Below, piece after piece: positions 1 through 8,741 of a stretch of DNA of 64,000 nucleotides (positions are counted from its first letter, which is position 1; every line of letters starts with the position of its first letter). Source of the stretch: Rhodopseudomonas pseudopalustris (GTDB taxonomy: Bacteria; Pseudomonadota; Alphaproteobacteria; Rhizobiales; Xanthobacteraceae); contig NZ_FODT01000016.1 in NCBI RefSeq assembly GCF_900110435.1, positions 1 through 64,000 of the forward strand, in the 5' to 3' direction. Under the pieces are notes generated by a model that did no database searches, had not been told where the DNA came from, and was given only the letters and a program-made list of their open reading frames with translations. The translations under genes were made by a program, and so were the position numbers.

Positions 1-138
1 GGCGCGAGAGGCCTCGCCGCCGGCTCCGGCGACGTTGTCGAGCTTGTCCTTCAGCTCTCCGACCAGCGCGCGCATCGTCTCGGCATTGCGCGCGACGTCG
101 GGAACTATCGGTCTGATCTCAGACGCAGATTTCATCAT
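1..138 (-). CDS. acyl-CoA carboxylase carboxyltransferase (beta) subunit, N-terminal fragment
   Basis: Partial: only the first 46 codons are in the window, starting at two adjacent ATGs (136-138 and 133-135). The peptide contains NAETMRALVGELKDKL followed by GGEASRA, the N-terminal pattern of 3-methylcrotonyl-CoA (or geranyl-CoA) carboxylase beta subunits, in which an Ala-Met-Arg helix precedes a GGG/GGE-x-x-RARH segment. These enzymes carboxylate a branched enoyl-CoA using a biotinylated alpha subunit. It lies 95 bp downstream of, and on the same strand as, an SDR and the isovaleryl-CoA dehydrogenase operon, which fits leucine/isovalerate or acyclic terpene breakdown. Substrate cannot be decided from this fragment. 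Confidence 0.7.
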   Translation of the reverse strand, partial: MMKSASEIRPIVPDVARNAETMRALVGELKDKLDNVAGAGGEASRA

Positions 139-233
139 ACCCACTCGAACCCTCATTCACCCGCATTGCCGTGGCGCGCGTCGAACATCGCTCGCGGCGA
201 TGCGGTCGCGCAGACCACATGAATTGATCGCCG

Positions 234-968
234 CTATGGTTTGGGACGTCTCCGCGGAAATGGAACGCCCGCGCTATGCGCGACGGCGCCGCCATCGACA
301 GGGACGATGGCGCCGGACACGTAGGAAGCCTGGTCGGATGCAAGGAAACGGATGACTTGCGCAACTTCGCCTGCAGTCGCCATGCGTTGTTGAGGAAGCT
401 GCACCTGTCGCTCGACAGCGTATCCATCGCGGAGCCCGGACATCATCTCGGTATCGGTAGGCCCCGGCGCCACACAGTTCACCCGTATACCATCCCGGCT
501 GTAATCGACGGCCCAGCTTCTGGTGAGCGCGACAATCGCGCCTTTGCTGGCCGTATAGGCATCCGAGTGGGGCATCGCACGCAATGCTGCGACGCTGCTG
601 ATGAGAACGATCGCGCCGTCGGCACGTATCCTGGGTCGAAACGCGCGGACCGTCAGCATCACGCCCGTGAGGTTCACGGCAATGGTGCGATTCCAGGCCT
701 CCAAAGTCAGCTTTTCCGCAGCATTGTCATGCGGACGCAGATTGATGCCGGCGCCAGGCACCAACGCGTCGATAGGGCCGATTCGTTCCGCCACGGAAAG
801 GAGCTGCTCTTCGCTGGTCACGTCGCATTCGTGGCCGATAGCTCCCTTGATCAATGGCGCGCGTCGGTCGAGGCCATGAACCTGCCAGCCATGGTCCAGG
901 AAGGTGGACGCCGCGGCCGATCCGATTCCTCGGGCTGCGCCCGTGATAACGACGACTGGGGCACTCAT
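234..968 (-). CDS. SDR-family NAD(P)-dependent oxidoreductase
   Basis: A 244-residue classical short-chain dehydrogenase. The Rossmann glycine motif TGAARGIG is at residues 9-16, and the catalytic set is Asn99, Ser125, Tyr138 and Lys142 (YTASK). The usual NNAG structural motif after beta-4 reads VPGAG here, a departure from the family norm. The C-terminus ends with a proline/arginine-rich tail after the common VDGG motif. It lies between the carboxyltransferase fragment and the acyl-CoA ligase on the same strand, with a roughly 208-bp gap to the ligase stop. It probably oxidises a hydroxyacyl or alcohol intermediate of the branched-acid pathway; the substrate is inferred from context only. 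Confidence 0.85.
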   Translation of the reverse strand: MSAPVVVITGAARGIGSAAASTFLDHGWQVHGLDRRAPLIKGAIGHECDVTSEEQLLSVAERIGPIDALVPGAGINLRPHDNAAEKLTLEAWNRTIAVNLTGVMLTVRAFRPRIRADGAIVLISSVAALRAMPHSDAYTASKGAIVALTRSWAVDYSRDGIRVNCVAPGPTDTEMMSGLRDGYAVERQVQLPQQRMATAGEVAQVIRFLASDQASYVSGAIVPVDGGAVAHSAGVPFPRRRPKP

Positions 969-1176
969 TTCGTCTGACGGCTCACTCTCGAGGACCTCGG
1001 TTTGACCTGTCGTTGCTCGCGCGACAAGAACGCAGACCTGAAGCGTTCGTCCATTTCGGAGACGCGGCGCCCTGCTCCTGGGGTGGCGACCCGTCTGGTA
1101 TCGATTTCACCTCAGCCTCCCTCTGTCACTCGGTGTACGGCGACGGCATCAGCTCGTCGATCGATGCTTCCAACTT

Positions 1177-2787
1177 TCAGTTCGTCTGGTCGCGAAACAG
1201 GTTTTCGAGCTCGCCCCGGATCTGATATTTCTGGAGCTTTCCGGTCGCTGTCTGGGGAAGCTCACGGTAGAAGACAATCTTCTTCGGGACTTCGAAGGGT
1301 GCGAGTGTCTGTTTACAATGGGCGATCAATTGCCCTTCGTCTTCCACTGAACCCGGAAGCAGGCAAACAGCAGCGACAACGGCCTCGCTCCAACGGCTGT
1401 GAGGCACGCCGACAATCGCCGCAGCCCGCACCGCCGGGTGGGCAAGGAGACAGCTCTCCACCTTGACGGATGAGACGTTTTCTCCGCCCGACTTGATGAT
1501 ATCCTTCTTGCGGTCGACGAAGAGGAGCAGCGAGTCTTCGTCGAAGCGCCCGAGATCGCCGGAGTGGAACCAACCGCCCTCGAACGCCCGAGCTGTGGCT
1601 TCCGGATCTTTCAGATACCCTTCCATGACCATCGGACCTCGATAGACGATTTCGCCGACGGATCCGTCCTCGACCAGGCGCCCATCGTCGTCCATGATTG
1701 CCAAATCGACCAAGGGCATGGCGCGCCCCCAAAAGGCGCCGTGCTTGGTCAACTGAAATTCCGGAGCGAATACAACCGTCGGCGGATAGGCTTCCGTCTG
1801 TCCGCTGGTGAGTGCGAAGCGAGCCTTGAGCCTGCGCGACGCTTCGCGCAGCGTCGAAGGATCCATCGGAGCCATCGCATACAAACAGAATGCGAGACTC
1901 GACACGTCCGTGTTGTCGAGATCCTTATGCGCCAGGAGGGCGCGATACATCGCGGGAAGAGCGAATAGCCAGGTGATGCGTTCGCGCGCGATCGCGTCCA
2001 GGAGGGCTGCGGGTTCGAACCCGTCGAAAACGACGACGGTGCCTCCACGCATCAACGTTCCGCTGCTGATTGATAGCTGACCGCAATGAAACAAGGGTAG
2101 TATGGCGGTTGCGATGGTGTTCTCGTCGACCTCGCCCGCGAACGCATTGTGCACGGCGCCAGTTGTCACGTTGATGTGCGACAACATCGCTCCCTTGGGG
2201 GCGGAGGTCGTTCCGCTGGTGTACATGATCATGGCGACATCACGATCGCCTGTCACGGTCTCCGGATCGATTGCAGGTTGCCCTTCGGCGATCACCGCCA
2301 GCGAGTCGAGCTGCGAATCTGCCTGCCCGTTGCCGCCGACGGAGAATATCTTTCTGATGGAAGGCACCTGGGATGCGACAGCGGTAAATTGCTGGTGCCG
2401 GTCAGGATCGATGAAGATTGCCGAAACCTCGGCATGACCAAGGATATGAACGAGATCCGCGTCAGGAATTGCTGGATTGGACGGGCAGAAGATCGCGCCA
2501 GCCTTTGCTGCTGCAAAGTACAATGTCAGGAAGTCGATTGAGTTTCGGGCGAGGCCGCCGATGCGGGCCCCGTTGCCCAAGCCCATCGCCAGCAATCCAT
2601 GCGCGATGCGGTTCGCCCGAGCGTCCAGTTCGCCGTATGTGAGACGGGTCTCGCCCATGATAACGGCGATCTTGTCGCGATGACGGCGCGCACCTCGTCT
2701 TGTGATGTCACCGACATTCACCCGCCGCGCGAGATTGGTCGCCTGATCGGAGATGGTCGCGAGCTTGATATCCTCTGCGTCCGACAT
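1177..2787 (-). CDS. acyl-CoA synthetase (AMP-forming), ANL superfamily
   Basis: A 536-residue class I adenylate-forming ligase that activates a carboxylic acid to its CoA thioester through an acyl-AMP. The phosphate-binding loop MYTSGTTSAPKG is at residues 188-199, followed by the GWFHSGDLG motif, the hinge DRKKDIIKSGGENVSS, and a C-terminal TGKLQK holding the catalytic lysine. The frame is open further upstream but that would run into the hydratase gene; the ATG at 2787 (AAGGGCGAGAG upstream) or the one at 2817 (7 bp after the hydratase stop) is the likely start. In this operon it would load an imported branched acid such as isovalerate or a terpenoid acid. The substrate is not readable from the sequence. 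Confidence 0.9.
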   Translation of the reverse strand: MSDAEDIKLATISDQATNLARRVNVGDITRRGARRHRDKIAVIMGETRLTYGELDARANRIAHGLLAMGLGNGARIGGLARNSIDFLTLYFAAAKAGAIFCPSNPAIPDADLVHILGHAEVSAIFIDPDRHQQFTAVASQVPSIRKIFSVGGNGQADSQLDSLAVIAEGQPAIDPETVTGDRDVAMIMYTSGTTSAPKGAMLSHINVTTGAVHNAFAGEVDENTIATAILPLFHCGQLSISSGTLMRGGTVVVFDGFEPAALLDAIARERITWLFALPAMYRALLAHKDLDNTDVSSLAFCLYAMAPMDPSTLREASRRLKARFALTSGQTEAYPPTVVFAPEFQLTKHGAFWGRAMPLVDLAIMDDDGRLVEDGSVGEIVYRGPMVMEGYLKDPEATARAFEGGWFHSGDLGRFDEDSLLLFVDRKKDIIKSGGENVSSVKVESCLLAHPAVRAAAIVGVPHSRWSEAVVAAVCLLPGSVEDEGQLIAHCKQTLAPFEVPKKIVFYRELPQTATGKLQKYQIRGELENLFRDQTN

Positions 2788-2824
2788 GTGACTCTCGCCC
2801 TTCCCGAAACTCGCCATGCGCACA

Positions 2825-3616
2825 TTAACGATTGAATTGGGGCTTTCGCTTTTCCAGGAATGCGTCGATGCATTCGCGATGGTCGGCGGAATGAAAACAC
2901 TCCTTCTCCAGCGAGAGCGAGGTATCGAGCGTGAGATTGACCGCTTCACGAAGTATCTTGTTCAGTGAGAATTTCGTTCCGCGAATGGCCAATTGCGGTC
3001 CGTCGGCGAGTCTGCGTGCCATCCTGGTGGCCGTGTCCAACAACTCGTCATGGGCGACGACGTGATTGACCAGCCCGATGCTGTGAGCTTCCCGTGCGTT
3101 GAGTTTCTGACCTGTCATCAGATACTCTTTCGCTCGTGCCATACCGCAAAGCCACGGCCAGATCACCACACCTCCATCTCCCGCGCCAATGCCGGCCAGA
3201 ACATGGGTATCGGCGATCGTCGCCTTCTCGGATGCGTAGATGATGTCGCTCATGAGCGCCAGCGTCGCTCCCAGCCCGGTCGCAGCGCCGTTGACGGCCG
3301 CGATGATGGGTTGCGGCACCTCCAGCATGTCCACAATGATGCGCCGCGCCTCGATGAACAGCCTGTCCAGCGCATCCGGCGTCATCGTCTTGAACCAGTC
3401 GAGATCGCCTCCAGCGGAGAAAGCCGCGCCGGCGCCGGTGAGAACGACTGCGCGCGTTGCCTCGTCGCGCGCGACATCGCCCCACAGCCACGACATTTCG
3501 GTGTGCATTCGTGCATCAACCGCGTTCAGCTTCGCTTCCCGGCTGAAGGACACGGTGAGCACCCCTTTGTCATTATCAAAGGTGATCAGCTTGTATTTGG
3601 TCTTCCAGTCGGTCAT
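2825..3616 (-). CDS. enoyl-CoA hydratase/isomerase (crotonase) family protein
   Basis: A 263-residue crotonase-fold protein. The first oxyanion-hole segment, AAFSAGGDLDWF, is near residues 64-75 and the second, NGAATGLGATLAL, near 109-121. The canonical hydratase Glu pair is not obvious; the active-site loop reads AGIGAGDGG (residues 141-149), a variant seen in many uncharacterised crotonases. ATG 3616 is preceded by GGAGAAAG. A GTG at 3652 would overlap the upstream SDR stop (GTGA) and is the alternative start. In an isovaleryl-CoA operon it could be the 3-methylglutaconyl-CoA hydratase, but isomerase or hydrolase activity cannot be excluded. Confidence 0.88.
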   Translation of the reverse strand: MTDWKTKYKLITFDNDKGVLTVSFSREAKLNAVDARMHTEMSWLWGDVARDEATRAVVLTGAGAAFSAGGDLDWFKTMTPDALDRLFIEARRIIVDMLEVPQPIIAAVNGAATGLGATLALMSDIIYASEKATIADTHVLAGIGAGDGGVVIWPWLCGMARAKEYLMTGQKLNAREAHSIGLVNHVVAHDELLDTATRMARRLADGPQLAIRGTKFSLNKILREAVNLTLDTSLSLEKECFHSADHRECIDAFLEKRKPQFNR

Positions 3617-3648
3617 CTGCGCTTTCTCCGATCGATTTCGGCTGGCCT

Positions 3649-4440
3649 TCACGACGCCAGGAACCCGCCGTCAACAGCCACGGCGGCGCCGTTCACGTAG
3701 GAGGCTGCAGGTGATGCGAGCCACAGCACCAGCGCAGCGACTTCATCCGGGCGGCCCAATCGTCGCGCGCCGGTTCGGTTGATTTTTTCGGTGAGTATCC
3801 GGTCTGGAACAGCGGCAACCAGCGGCGTCTCGATGTACCCGGGACAGACAGCGTTGATGCGGATCCCCGAGCGGCCGTATTCGAGGGCCGCGCACTTCGT
3901 CAAACCGATGACGCCATGTTTCGCCGCCGCGTAGGCGCTTCCGCCCGCGACGCCCCTCAAACCAATCACCGACGCCGTGTTGACAATGACTCCCGCGCCC
4001 TGCGACTCGAAAAGTCGCAGCTGCGGCTGCATGCTGTTGAAGATGCCCAGGAGATTGACGTTGATGACGTGACGCCAGTCGGCGCCTGGATAGTTCGCGA
4101 TGTACGCAGACGGCCCTGTAATCCCGGCGTTATTGAAGGCGACATCCAGCCGACCGAAATGCAGGACGGCTTGTTCGACGAGACTCGCGCATTCGCGCTC
4201 ATCTGTAACATCGTTGTGTTGGTAGCGAGCGCGAGAGCCCAGCCTTTCGATGGCCTCGACAGTTTCGGCGCCGCCTCGATCGTCGATATCGGCAACCAGG
4301 ACACTGCAACCCTGGCGCGCCCAGGCAAGGGCTGCGGCTCGTCCGATTCCGGAAGCCCCGCCGGTGACGAGGACCACGCGCGCGTCCCCGCCTGTGACGC
4401 AACCTCGCGTCTGCTCTGTCGCCGCAGAGACCAACGTCAT
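3649..4440 (-). CDS. SDR-family oxidoreductase
   Basis: A 263-residue classical short-chain dehydrogenase. TGGASGIG is at residues 26-33, FNNAG near 102-106, and the catalytic Ser157, Tyr170 and Lys174 are in standard spacing, with the PGYIETP loop and VDGGF near the end. The chosen ATG (4438-4440) overlaps the acyl-CoA dehydrogenase stop as ATGA, so the two are translationally coupled. A longer in-frame extension to 4548 would lie wholly inside the dehydrogenase gene and is unlikely. It is the second SDR of the operon and probably acts on a 3-hydroxyacyl-CoA or alcohol intermediate. Acyclic-terpene (atu) clusters also encode two SDRs. Confidence 0.87.
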   Translation of the reverse strand: MTLVSAATEQTRGCVTGGDARVVLVTGGASGIGRAAALAWARQGCSVLVADIDDRGGAETVEAIERLGSRARYQHNDVTDERECASLVEQAVLHFGRLDVAFNNAGITGPSAYIANYPGADWRHVINVNLLGIFNSMQPQLRLFESQGAGVIVNTASVIGLRGVAGGSAYAAAKHGVIGLTKCAALEYGRSGIRINAVCPGYIETPLVAAVPDRILTEKINRTGARRLGRPDEVAALVLWLASPAASYVNGAAVAVDGGFLAS

Positions 4441-5615
4441 GCTGATGACCTGACGATTTCCCGTCCGATCAGCATGCGCCGGATTTCCGACGTGCCGGCG
4501 CCAATCTCGAATATCTTCGCGTCCCGCCAGTAACGGCCGGCCGGGCATTCGTTAACGTAACCGTTGCCACCCATGATCTGAATGGCCTCGGCTGCGACCT
4601 TGGTGGCCTGCTCGGCAGCGTACAGGATGACGGCGGCGCAGTCCTTGCGGGCCGCTTGACCTTGCAGCACTTTGCCGTCGATGGCCCGCGCGACTCCGTA
4701 AAGATAAGCGCGAGCGGTCATCTGGGCCGTATACATGTCGGCCAGCTTGCCCTGGATAAACTGGAATTCTCCGATCGGCTGGCCAAACTGCTTGCGATCG
4801 CGCGCATAGGGCACAACCAGATCCAGGCAGGCGGCCATGATGCCGACCGGACCCGCGGCCATCACGGCACGCTCATAATCCAATCCCGACATCAGGACCC
4901 GCACACCCTGCCCGACTTCGCCGAGAACATTCGCCTCGGGCACCTCGCAATTGTCGAATACGAGTTCGCACGTATTCGAACCGCGCATCCCCAGTTTGTC
5001 GAGCTTGGGCGAGGTCGAGAAGCCCTTGAAGTCGCGCTCGACAATGAATGCCGTGATGCCCTTCGATTTCGCGGCCGGGTCGGTCTTCGCGTAGACGACA
5101 AGGGTGTCTGCGTTCGGGCCGTTGGTAATCCACATCTTGGTGCCGTTCAGCACGAAGTTGCTGCCAACCTTGTCGGCACGCAACTTCATCGAAACGACGT
5201 CGGAACCCGCGCCCGCCTCCGACATCGCAAGAGCGCCGACATTCTCACCAGAGACCAGCTTCGGAAGATAGCGCTGCTTCTGAGCCTCTGTTCCGTTCCT
5301 GTGGATCTGGTTGACGCAGAGATTCGAATGCGCCCCATAAGACATTCCGACGGCGGCTGAGGCTCGCGAGATTTCTTCCATCGCGATGATATGGGCGAAG
5401 TAGCCCAGGCCCGAACCACCATAGGCTTCGTCGACGGTAATACCGAGCAGCCCCATCGAGCCGAATTTGCGCCAGATATCTGCCGGAAAGTCATTGGCCT
5501 GTTCGATTGCATAGGCGCGAGGCGCAAGCTCCGCCTGCACGAAGCTTCTGACCGTATCGCGCAGCATCCGCGTTGGTTCGTCGAGGTCAAAATCAAAAGA
5601 CGCCAGCTCGATCAT
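4437..5615 (-). CDS. ivd: isovaleryl-CoA dehydrogenase
   Basis: A 392-residue FAD-dependent acyl-CoA dehydrogenase. It carries the hallmarks of the isovaleryl-CoA group: [14 protein letters not shown] (residues 91-104), [38 protein letters not shown], and the catalytic base Glu248 in LMSGLDYER. In this subgroup the base sits at this position rather than near the C-terminus. The C-terminal [19 protein letters not shown] and [16 protein letters not shown] segments are also typical. It converts isovaleryl-CoA to 3-methylcrotonyl-CoA in leucine breakdown, passing electrons to ETF. It overlaps the following SDR by 4 bp. Confidence 0.93.
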   Translation of the reverse strand: MIELASFDFDLDEPTRMLRDTVRSFVQAELAPRAYAIEQANDFPADIWRKFGSMGLLGITVDEAYGGSGLGYFAHIIAMEEISRASAAVGMSYGAHSNLCVNQIHRNGTEAQKQRYLPKLVSGENVGALAMSEAGAGSDVVSMKLRADKVGSNFVLNGTKMWITNGPNADTLVVYAKTDPAAKSKGITAFIVERDFKGFSTSPKLDKLGMRGSNTCELVFDNCEVPEANVLGEVGQGVRVLMSGLDYERAVMAAGPVGIMAACLDLVVPYARDRKQFGQPIGEFQFIQGKLADMYTAQMTARAYLYGVARAIDGKVLQGQAARKDCAAVILYAAEQATKVAAEAIQIMGGNGYVNECPAGRYWRDAKIFEIGAGTSEIRRMLIGREIVRSSA

Positions 5616-5797
5616 CTCGTCAGTTCCGATCGTTCAGTCAATTCGATTGGTTGTGTTCGCGCGCCCGCCAGCCCAAACTGCCAATCTGGCAGCTCGGCAG
5701 TCGTCGTTTCGGGATCGCTCTCCAGGCGGCAGCGATGATCGTTCGTCGTCGCTGCCGCCGCCGTCGCATTCGTCGATCCGTCAGTGGCGGTTCGGAA

Positions 5798-7024
5798 CTA
5801 CTTCTTGACGAGCGGACATGTGCTATCCGCAAGGGGCATGAAGGCATCATCACCCTTGATGGTCAGAATGACCTTCAGGATATCTGACGGGCCCGTGGAT
5901 TCTTCCGGCGTCTTGACCCGCACCTGATAGATGTCGTGAACCATCCGTCCATCAACGCGGATTCGGCCGTTGCGGGCGAAAGCGTCTTCGATTTTTACGG
6001 ATTTGAGGTACTTCATCACCTTGTCGGCATCCAGCGAGCCGGTCGCCTGGACAGCCTTCAGATACTGCAGGGTTGCCGAATAGGACCCTGCATGGTTCAT
6101 CGTCGGCATGCTTTTATGGATTGCGAAGAACTTATTGGCGAATTCGCGCGATTTATCGTCGTAGTCCCAATAGAACGCCGTCGCGAATTCCATCCCTTGC
6201 GCGACTTTTAGTCCAAGCCCCTTCACATCGGTGTCGAACATCAGCAGCGGAACGACCTTCTGTCCGCCGCCCAACCCAAACTCTGCGGCCTGCTTGACGG
6301 CATTCTGAGTGTCGCTCCCGGCATTAGCCAGTCCGACAACCTTGGCTTTGGACTGTTGAGCGGACAGCAGAAACGACGCGAAGTCGGGCACATTCAGCGG
6401 GTGTCGAACGCCGCCAATGATGTCGCCGCCGAGCTGGCGTATGATCTTGGATGCGTCGGCCTCGAGGGATTTCCCGAAGACGTAGTCCGCGGTGATGAAG
6501 TACCAGGAATTCCCACCCGCCTGGACGGCTGCCCGGGCGGCCCCGCTCGCCATGGAATAGGTATCCCACGCATAATGCACCCCGTAAGGCGAGCACTCGA
6601 GATTCGTGAGCGCCGTGGTGCCCGAGTGGAACATCGTGATCTTCTTTTTGTCGGCGCCGAGCTTTTGAAGGGCGACAGCCGACCCGGAATCCGACGATTC
6701 GACGATCATATGGACATTCTGGCGATCGTACCATTCGCGCGCGCGAGAGAGCGCGATATCGGCCTTCAGCCCGCTGTCGGCGCTGAGCACCTCGATCGGC
6801 TGCCCGAGGACTTTTCCGCCAAACTCATCGACCGCCATTTTCATGCCGACAACGACGCCCGGCCCGGAGAGTGAAGAATACGGCCCGGTCATATCGGTGA
6901 TCACACCGATCCGCACGGGCTCCTGAGCCGCCGCGCCATTGAATGCGCCCGGGCCGCATACCGCGGAAGCAAAAAAGGCAAGCCTCACCGCGCCCGACAA
7001 CGATGTCACGCCGTAGAACTTCAT
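5798..7024 (-). CDS. ABC transporter periplasmic substrate-binding protein (LivK-like)
   Basis: A 408-residue periplasmic binding protein of the branched-chain amino acid type (Peripla_BP_6). A signal peptide with a hydrophobic core (AVRLAFFASAVCGPGAF) precedes the mature start near AAAQEPVRIGVITDMTG. The domain shows the typical PYSSLSGPG ligand loop. ATG 7024 is preceded by a strong AGGAGG. It is the first gene of the minus-strand operon. No permease or ATPase gene is visible, so these must lie elsewhere. The ligand is inferred to be a short branched or aromatic acid feeding the adjacent acyl-CoA ligase. Confidence 0.9.
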   Translation of the reverse strand: MKFYGVTSLSGAVRLAFFASAVCGPGAFNGAAAQEPVRIGVITDMTGPYSSLSGPGVVVGMKMAVDEFGGKVLGQPIEVLSADSGLKADIALSRAREWYDRQNVHMIVESSDSGSAVALQKLGADKKKITMFHSGTTALTNLECSPYGVHYAWDTYSMASGAARAAVQAGGNSWYFITADYVFGKSLEADASKIIRQLGGDIIGGVRHPLNVPDFASFLLSAQQSKAKVVGLANAGSDTQNAVKQAAEFGLGGGQKVVPLLMFDTDVKGLGLKVAQGMEFATAFYWDYDDKSREFANKFFAIHKSMPTMNHAGSYSATLQYLKAVQATGSLDADKVMKYLKSVKIEDAFARNGRIRVDGRMVHDIYQVRVKTPEESTGPSDILKVILTIKGDDAFMPLADSTCPLVKK

Positions 7025-7238
7025 TGATCCTCCTCCCCCGCCCAAGTGCGCCTATGAGAGCGCCATGCGGACTTCTTTTCTGCGCAACCCTCGATCGACA
7101 TTCCGAGTCCGACGCGTCGGTTTCGGGATTGGACAATGAAGCGCGTCCCGATGCGCTCTTGAGGTTGAGCTATTGACGTCTTGTTGATTTCAGGACGCCT
7201 TCATCATGGCCCGGCTCGCCAGAAGCGTCAACTAAAAA

Positions 7239-7254
7239 ATGGCTGTACAGTCAT
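7239..7254. promoter_or_regulatory. candidate TetR operator, copy 1
   Basis: The 16-mer ATGGCTGTACAGTCAT is palindromic at 14 of 16 positions. It shares the frame ATGG-N3-TA-N3-TCAT with a second 16-mer at 7410-7425. It lies in the non-coding region between the divergent binding-protein operon (ATG 7024) and the tetR-like gene (ATG 7543), where a local repressor would bind. Confidence 0.5.
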
Positions 7255-7409
7255 ATTTGTAATTTCGCCACTCAGTCGAGGAGGATCGGGATGTCTCGTG
7301 CGCAGATTTTCCTGCACGAAATCGCCTGTTTCCAGCAGGACTAGAAGTCGATTGCGGACGCGTCGACCGCAACAGGCGCCTCCGACTCGACCTTCCTTGG
7401 TCAATAATA

Positions 7410-7425
7410 ATGGACATACGTTCAT
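7410..7425. promoter_or_regulatory. candidate TetR operator, copy 2
   Basis: The 16-mer ATGGACATACGTTCAT is palindromic at 12 of 16 positions and has the same ATGG-N3-TA-N3-TCAT frame as the copy at 7239-7254. It is 118 bp upstream of the TetR start, in an AT-rich stretch, and would suit autoregulation. Confidence 0.5.
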
Positions 7426-7542
7426 TTTGATGAGACACAGGCGGCGCGGCGGGTGTTTTCTGTTTGTGCTCGCCCAATGCCCGAGCCGCCGGCCAGAAAC
7501 CGCAGTAATGTGTCCGCCCGAATCGATGTAAGCTTGATCGCA

Positions 7543-8199
7543 ATGACGAAGAACTCGGCCGACAGCGCGCGTCCTCGCGGGCTTGTTCAGGTTAGATCCT
7601 CACGCGCGGACAAACAGGAACGAACGCGGCGCGCGCTCCTGCAAGCCGCAATCGATATTGTGGGCGATGAGGGATATGCGGCGGCGACTGTCGGCAAGAT
7701 CACCAGCCGGGCCAAAGTGGCGAACGGCACCTTCTATAACTACTTCGATAGTCAGCAGAGTATTTTCGATCAGCTCCTGCCCTTTTTGGGCGACCGGTTG
7801 ACCGCACATATCAAGGCGCAGGTGGACGAGTCCCTAACGGGCGTCGCGCGTGACCGCGCACGTTTCGTCGCCTATTTCGATTTCTGTCGTAAGAATCCCG
7901 CATTTCTTCGTGTCTTGAATGAAGCGGAGGTGTTCGCCGCGACCGCTTACCGACAGCACGTCGTGGCGATGTATGAAGGCTATCTTCACGCGCTGGAGCG
8001 CAGCGCCGCCAAGCATGAGATCACGGGTTACGACCGTGAAGAACTGCCGCCCGTGGTGTTCATGTTGATGGGCATTCGAAGCTATATGACCATGCTCTAT
8101 CAGCACAATTACGTCGAGCGTTCCGCGCTCTCGATAGAAGCAATGGCTGATATCTACGAAAAGCTCTTGACCCTCGGGCTCTTCAACGACCGACGTTAG
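7543..8199 (+). CDS. TetR/AcrR-family transcriptional regulator
   Basis: A 218-residue TetR-type repressor. The helix-turn-helix is at residues about 48-68 (AATVGKITSRAKVANGTFYNYF), including the family's G-T-F-Y-x-Y-F recognition helix end. A helical ligand-binding domain follows. A basic N-terminal segment (RADKQERTRR) precedes the HTH. ATG 7543 is chosen because the domain begins about 25 residues later; the frame is open upstream. It is divergent from the isovaleryl-CoA dehydrogenase operon and is the obvious candidate to control it, possibly with a CoA thioester as inducer. Confidence 0.9.
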   Translation: MTKNSADSARPRGLVQVRSSRADKQERTRRALLQAAIDIVGDEGYAAATVGKITSRAKVANGTFYNYFDSQQSIFDQLLPFLGDRLTAHIKAQVDESLTGVARDRARFVAYFDFCRKNPAFLRVLNEAEVFAATAYRQHVVAMYEGYLHALERSAAKHEITGYDREELPPVVFMLMGIRSYMTMLYQHNYVERSALSIEAMADIYEKLLTLGLFNDRR

Positions 8200-8546
8200 G
8201 CTTCGATCGTCCGGATGCGACCCACCACAGGCCCGGGCACACCGAAGCCGCGTCACGCCCGCGGCCAATAAGCGGCTCGCGGCCTGGAAACCGGAAGCGA
8301 TCCACGGGGGTATGATCTCGAAGAGTGGGCGCCGGCTTCGGAAAAGAATCTGCTCAACCAATTAGCCAGAGCAGGATGTCGAAGGCAGCGCTGACTGCCG
8401 GCGCGACCGGTCTGGCCTGCCGCCGTGAGACAGCGACGGCTTTGCGAAGTCGGCTTAAGCAGCGCTCATTCTGGCCAACCGCTCTCCGCCGCCCGCAGCA
8501 TCTGGGCAGTCACCGCGCTCGCGGTTTGATTCGGGGTGAGGCAGAT
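8200..8546. other. intergenic region with a degenerate palindromic repeat
   Basis: This 347-bp stretch has no supportable gene. Around 8311-8356 it holds a weakened copy of the AGCATGATC...GGAAAAGTGG...CCGG...GATCATGC repeat seen more clearly at 58151-58196 and 60588-60632. The rest shows nothing recognisable. Confidence 0.45.
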
Positions 8547-8621
8547 TGGCGCTCCCTAGGGGAATCGAACCCCTGTTTCAGCCTTGAGAGGGCCGCGTCC
8601 TAACCGCTAGACGAAGGGAGC
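8547..8621 (-). tRNA. tRNA-Glu (anticodon CTC)
   Basis: Read on the minus strand, a full cloverleaf is visible. The acceptor GCTCCCT pairs with AGGGAGC; the D-arm region is GTCTAGCGGTTAGGAC; the anticodon loop holds CTC between GGCC.. and ..GGCT; the T-arm is AGGGG-TTCGATT-CCCCT. The discriminator G is followed by an encoded CCA (8547-8549). The 5' sequence closely follows bacterial tRNA-Glu. Its 3' end faces the catabolic operon. Confidence 0.93.
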
Positions 8622-8741
8622 GTGAATGGCGTGAGGAATAGCCTCGAAATGTCGCCGCCGCAAGGTCGCGGAGGCGGGAATTCGACGCGCGCAAGAGCGC
8701 GCCGCTCGGGTGACGGCGGCTGAAAGGCTCCAACCCGCCCG

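Larger units (their letters stand above)
7025..7542. other. divergent intergenic region of the catabolic operon
   Basis: This 518-bp region has no convincing gene. It is more AT-rich than its surroundings around 7230-7260 and 7400-7430 and holds the two operator candidates. The promoters of the minus-strand operon and the plus-strand regulator must both lie here; no convincing -35/-10 pair could be assigned by eye. Confidence 0.6.
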
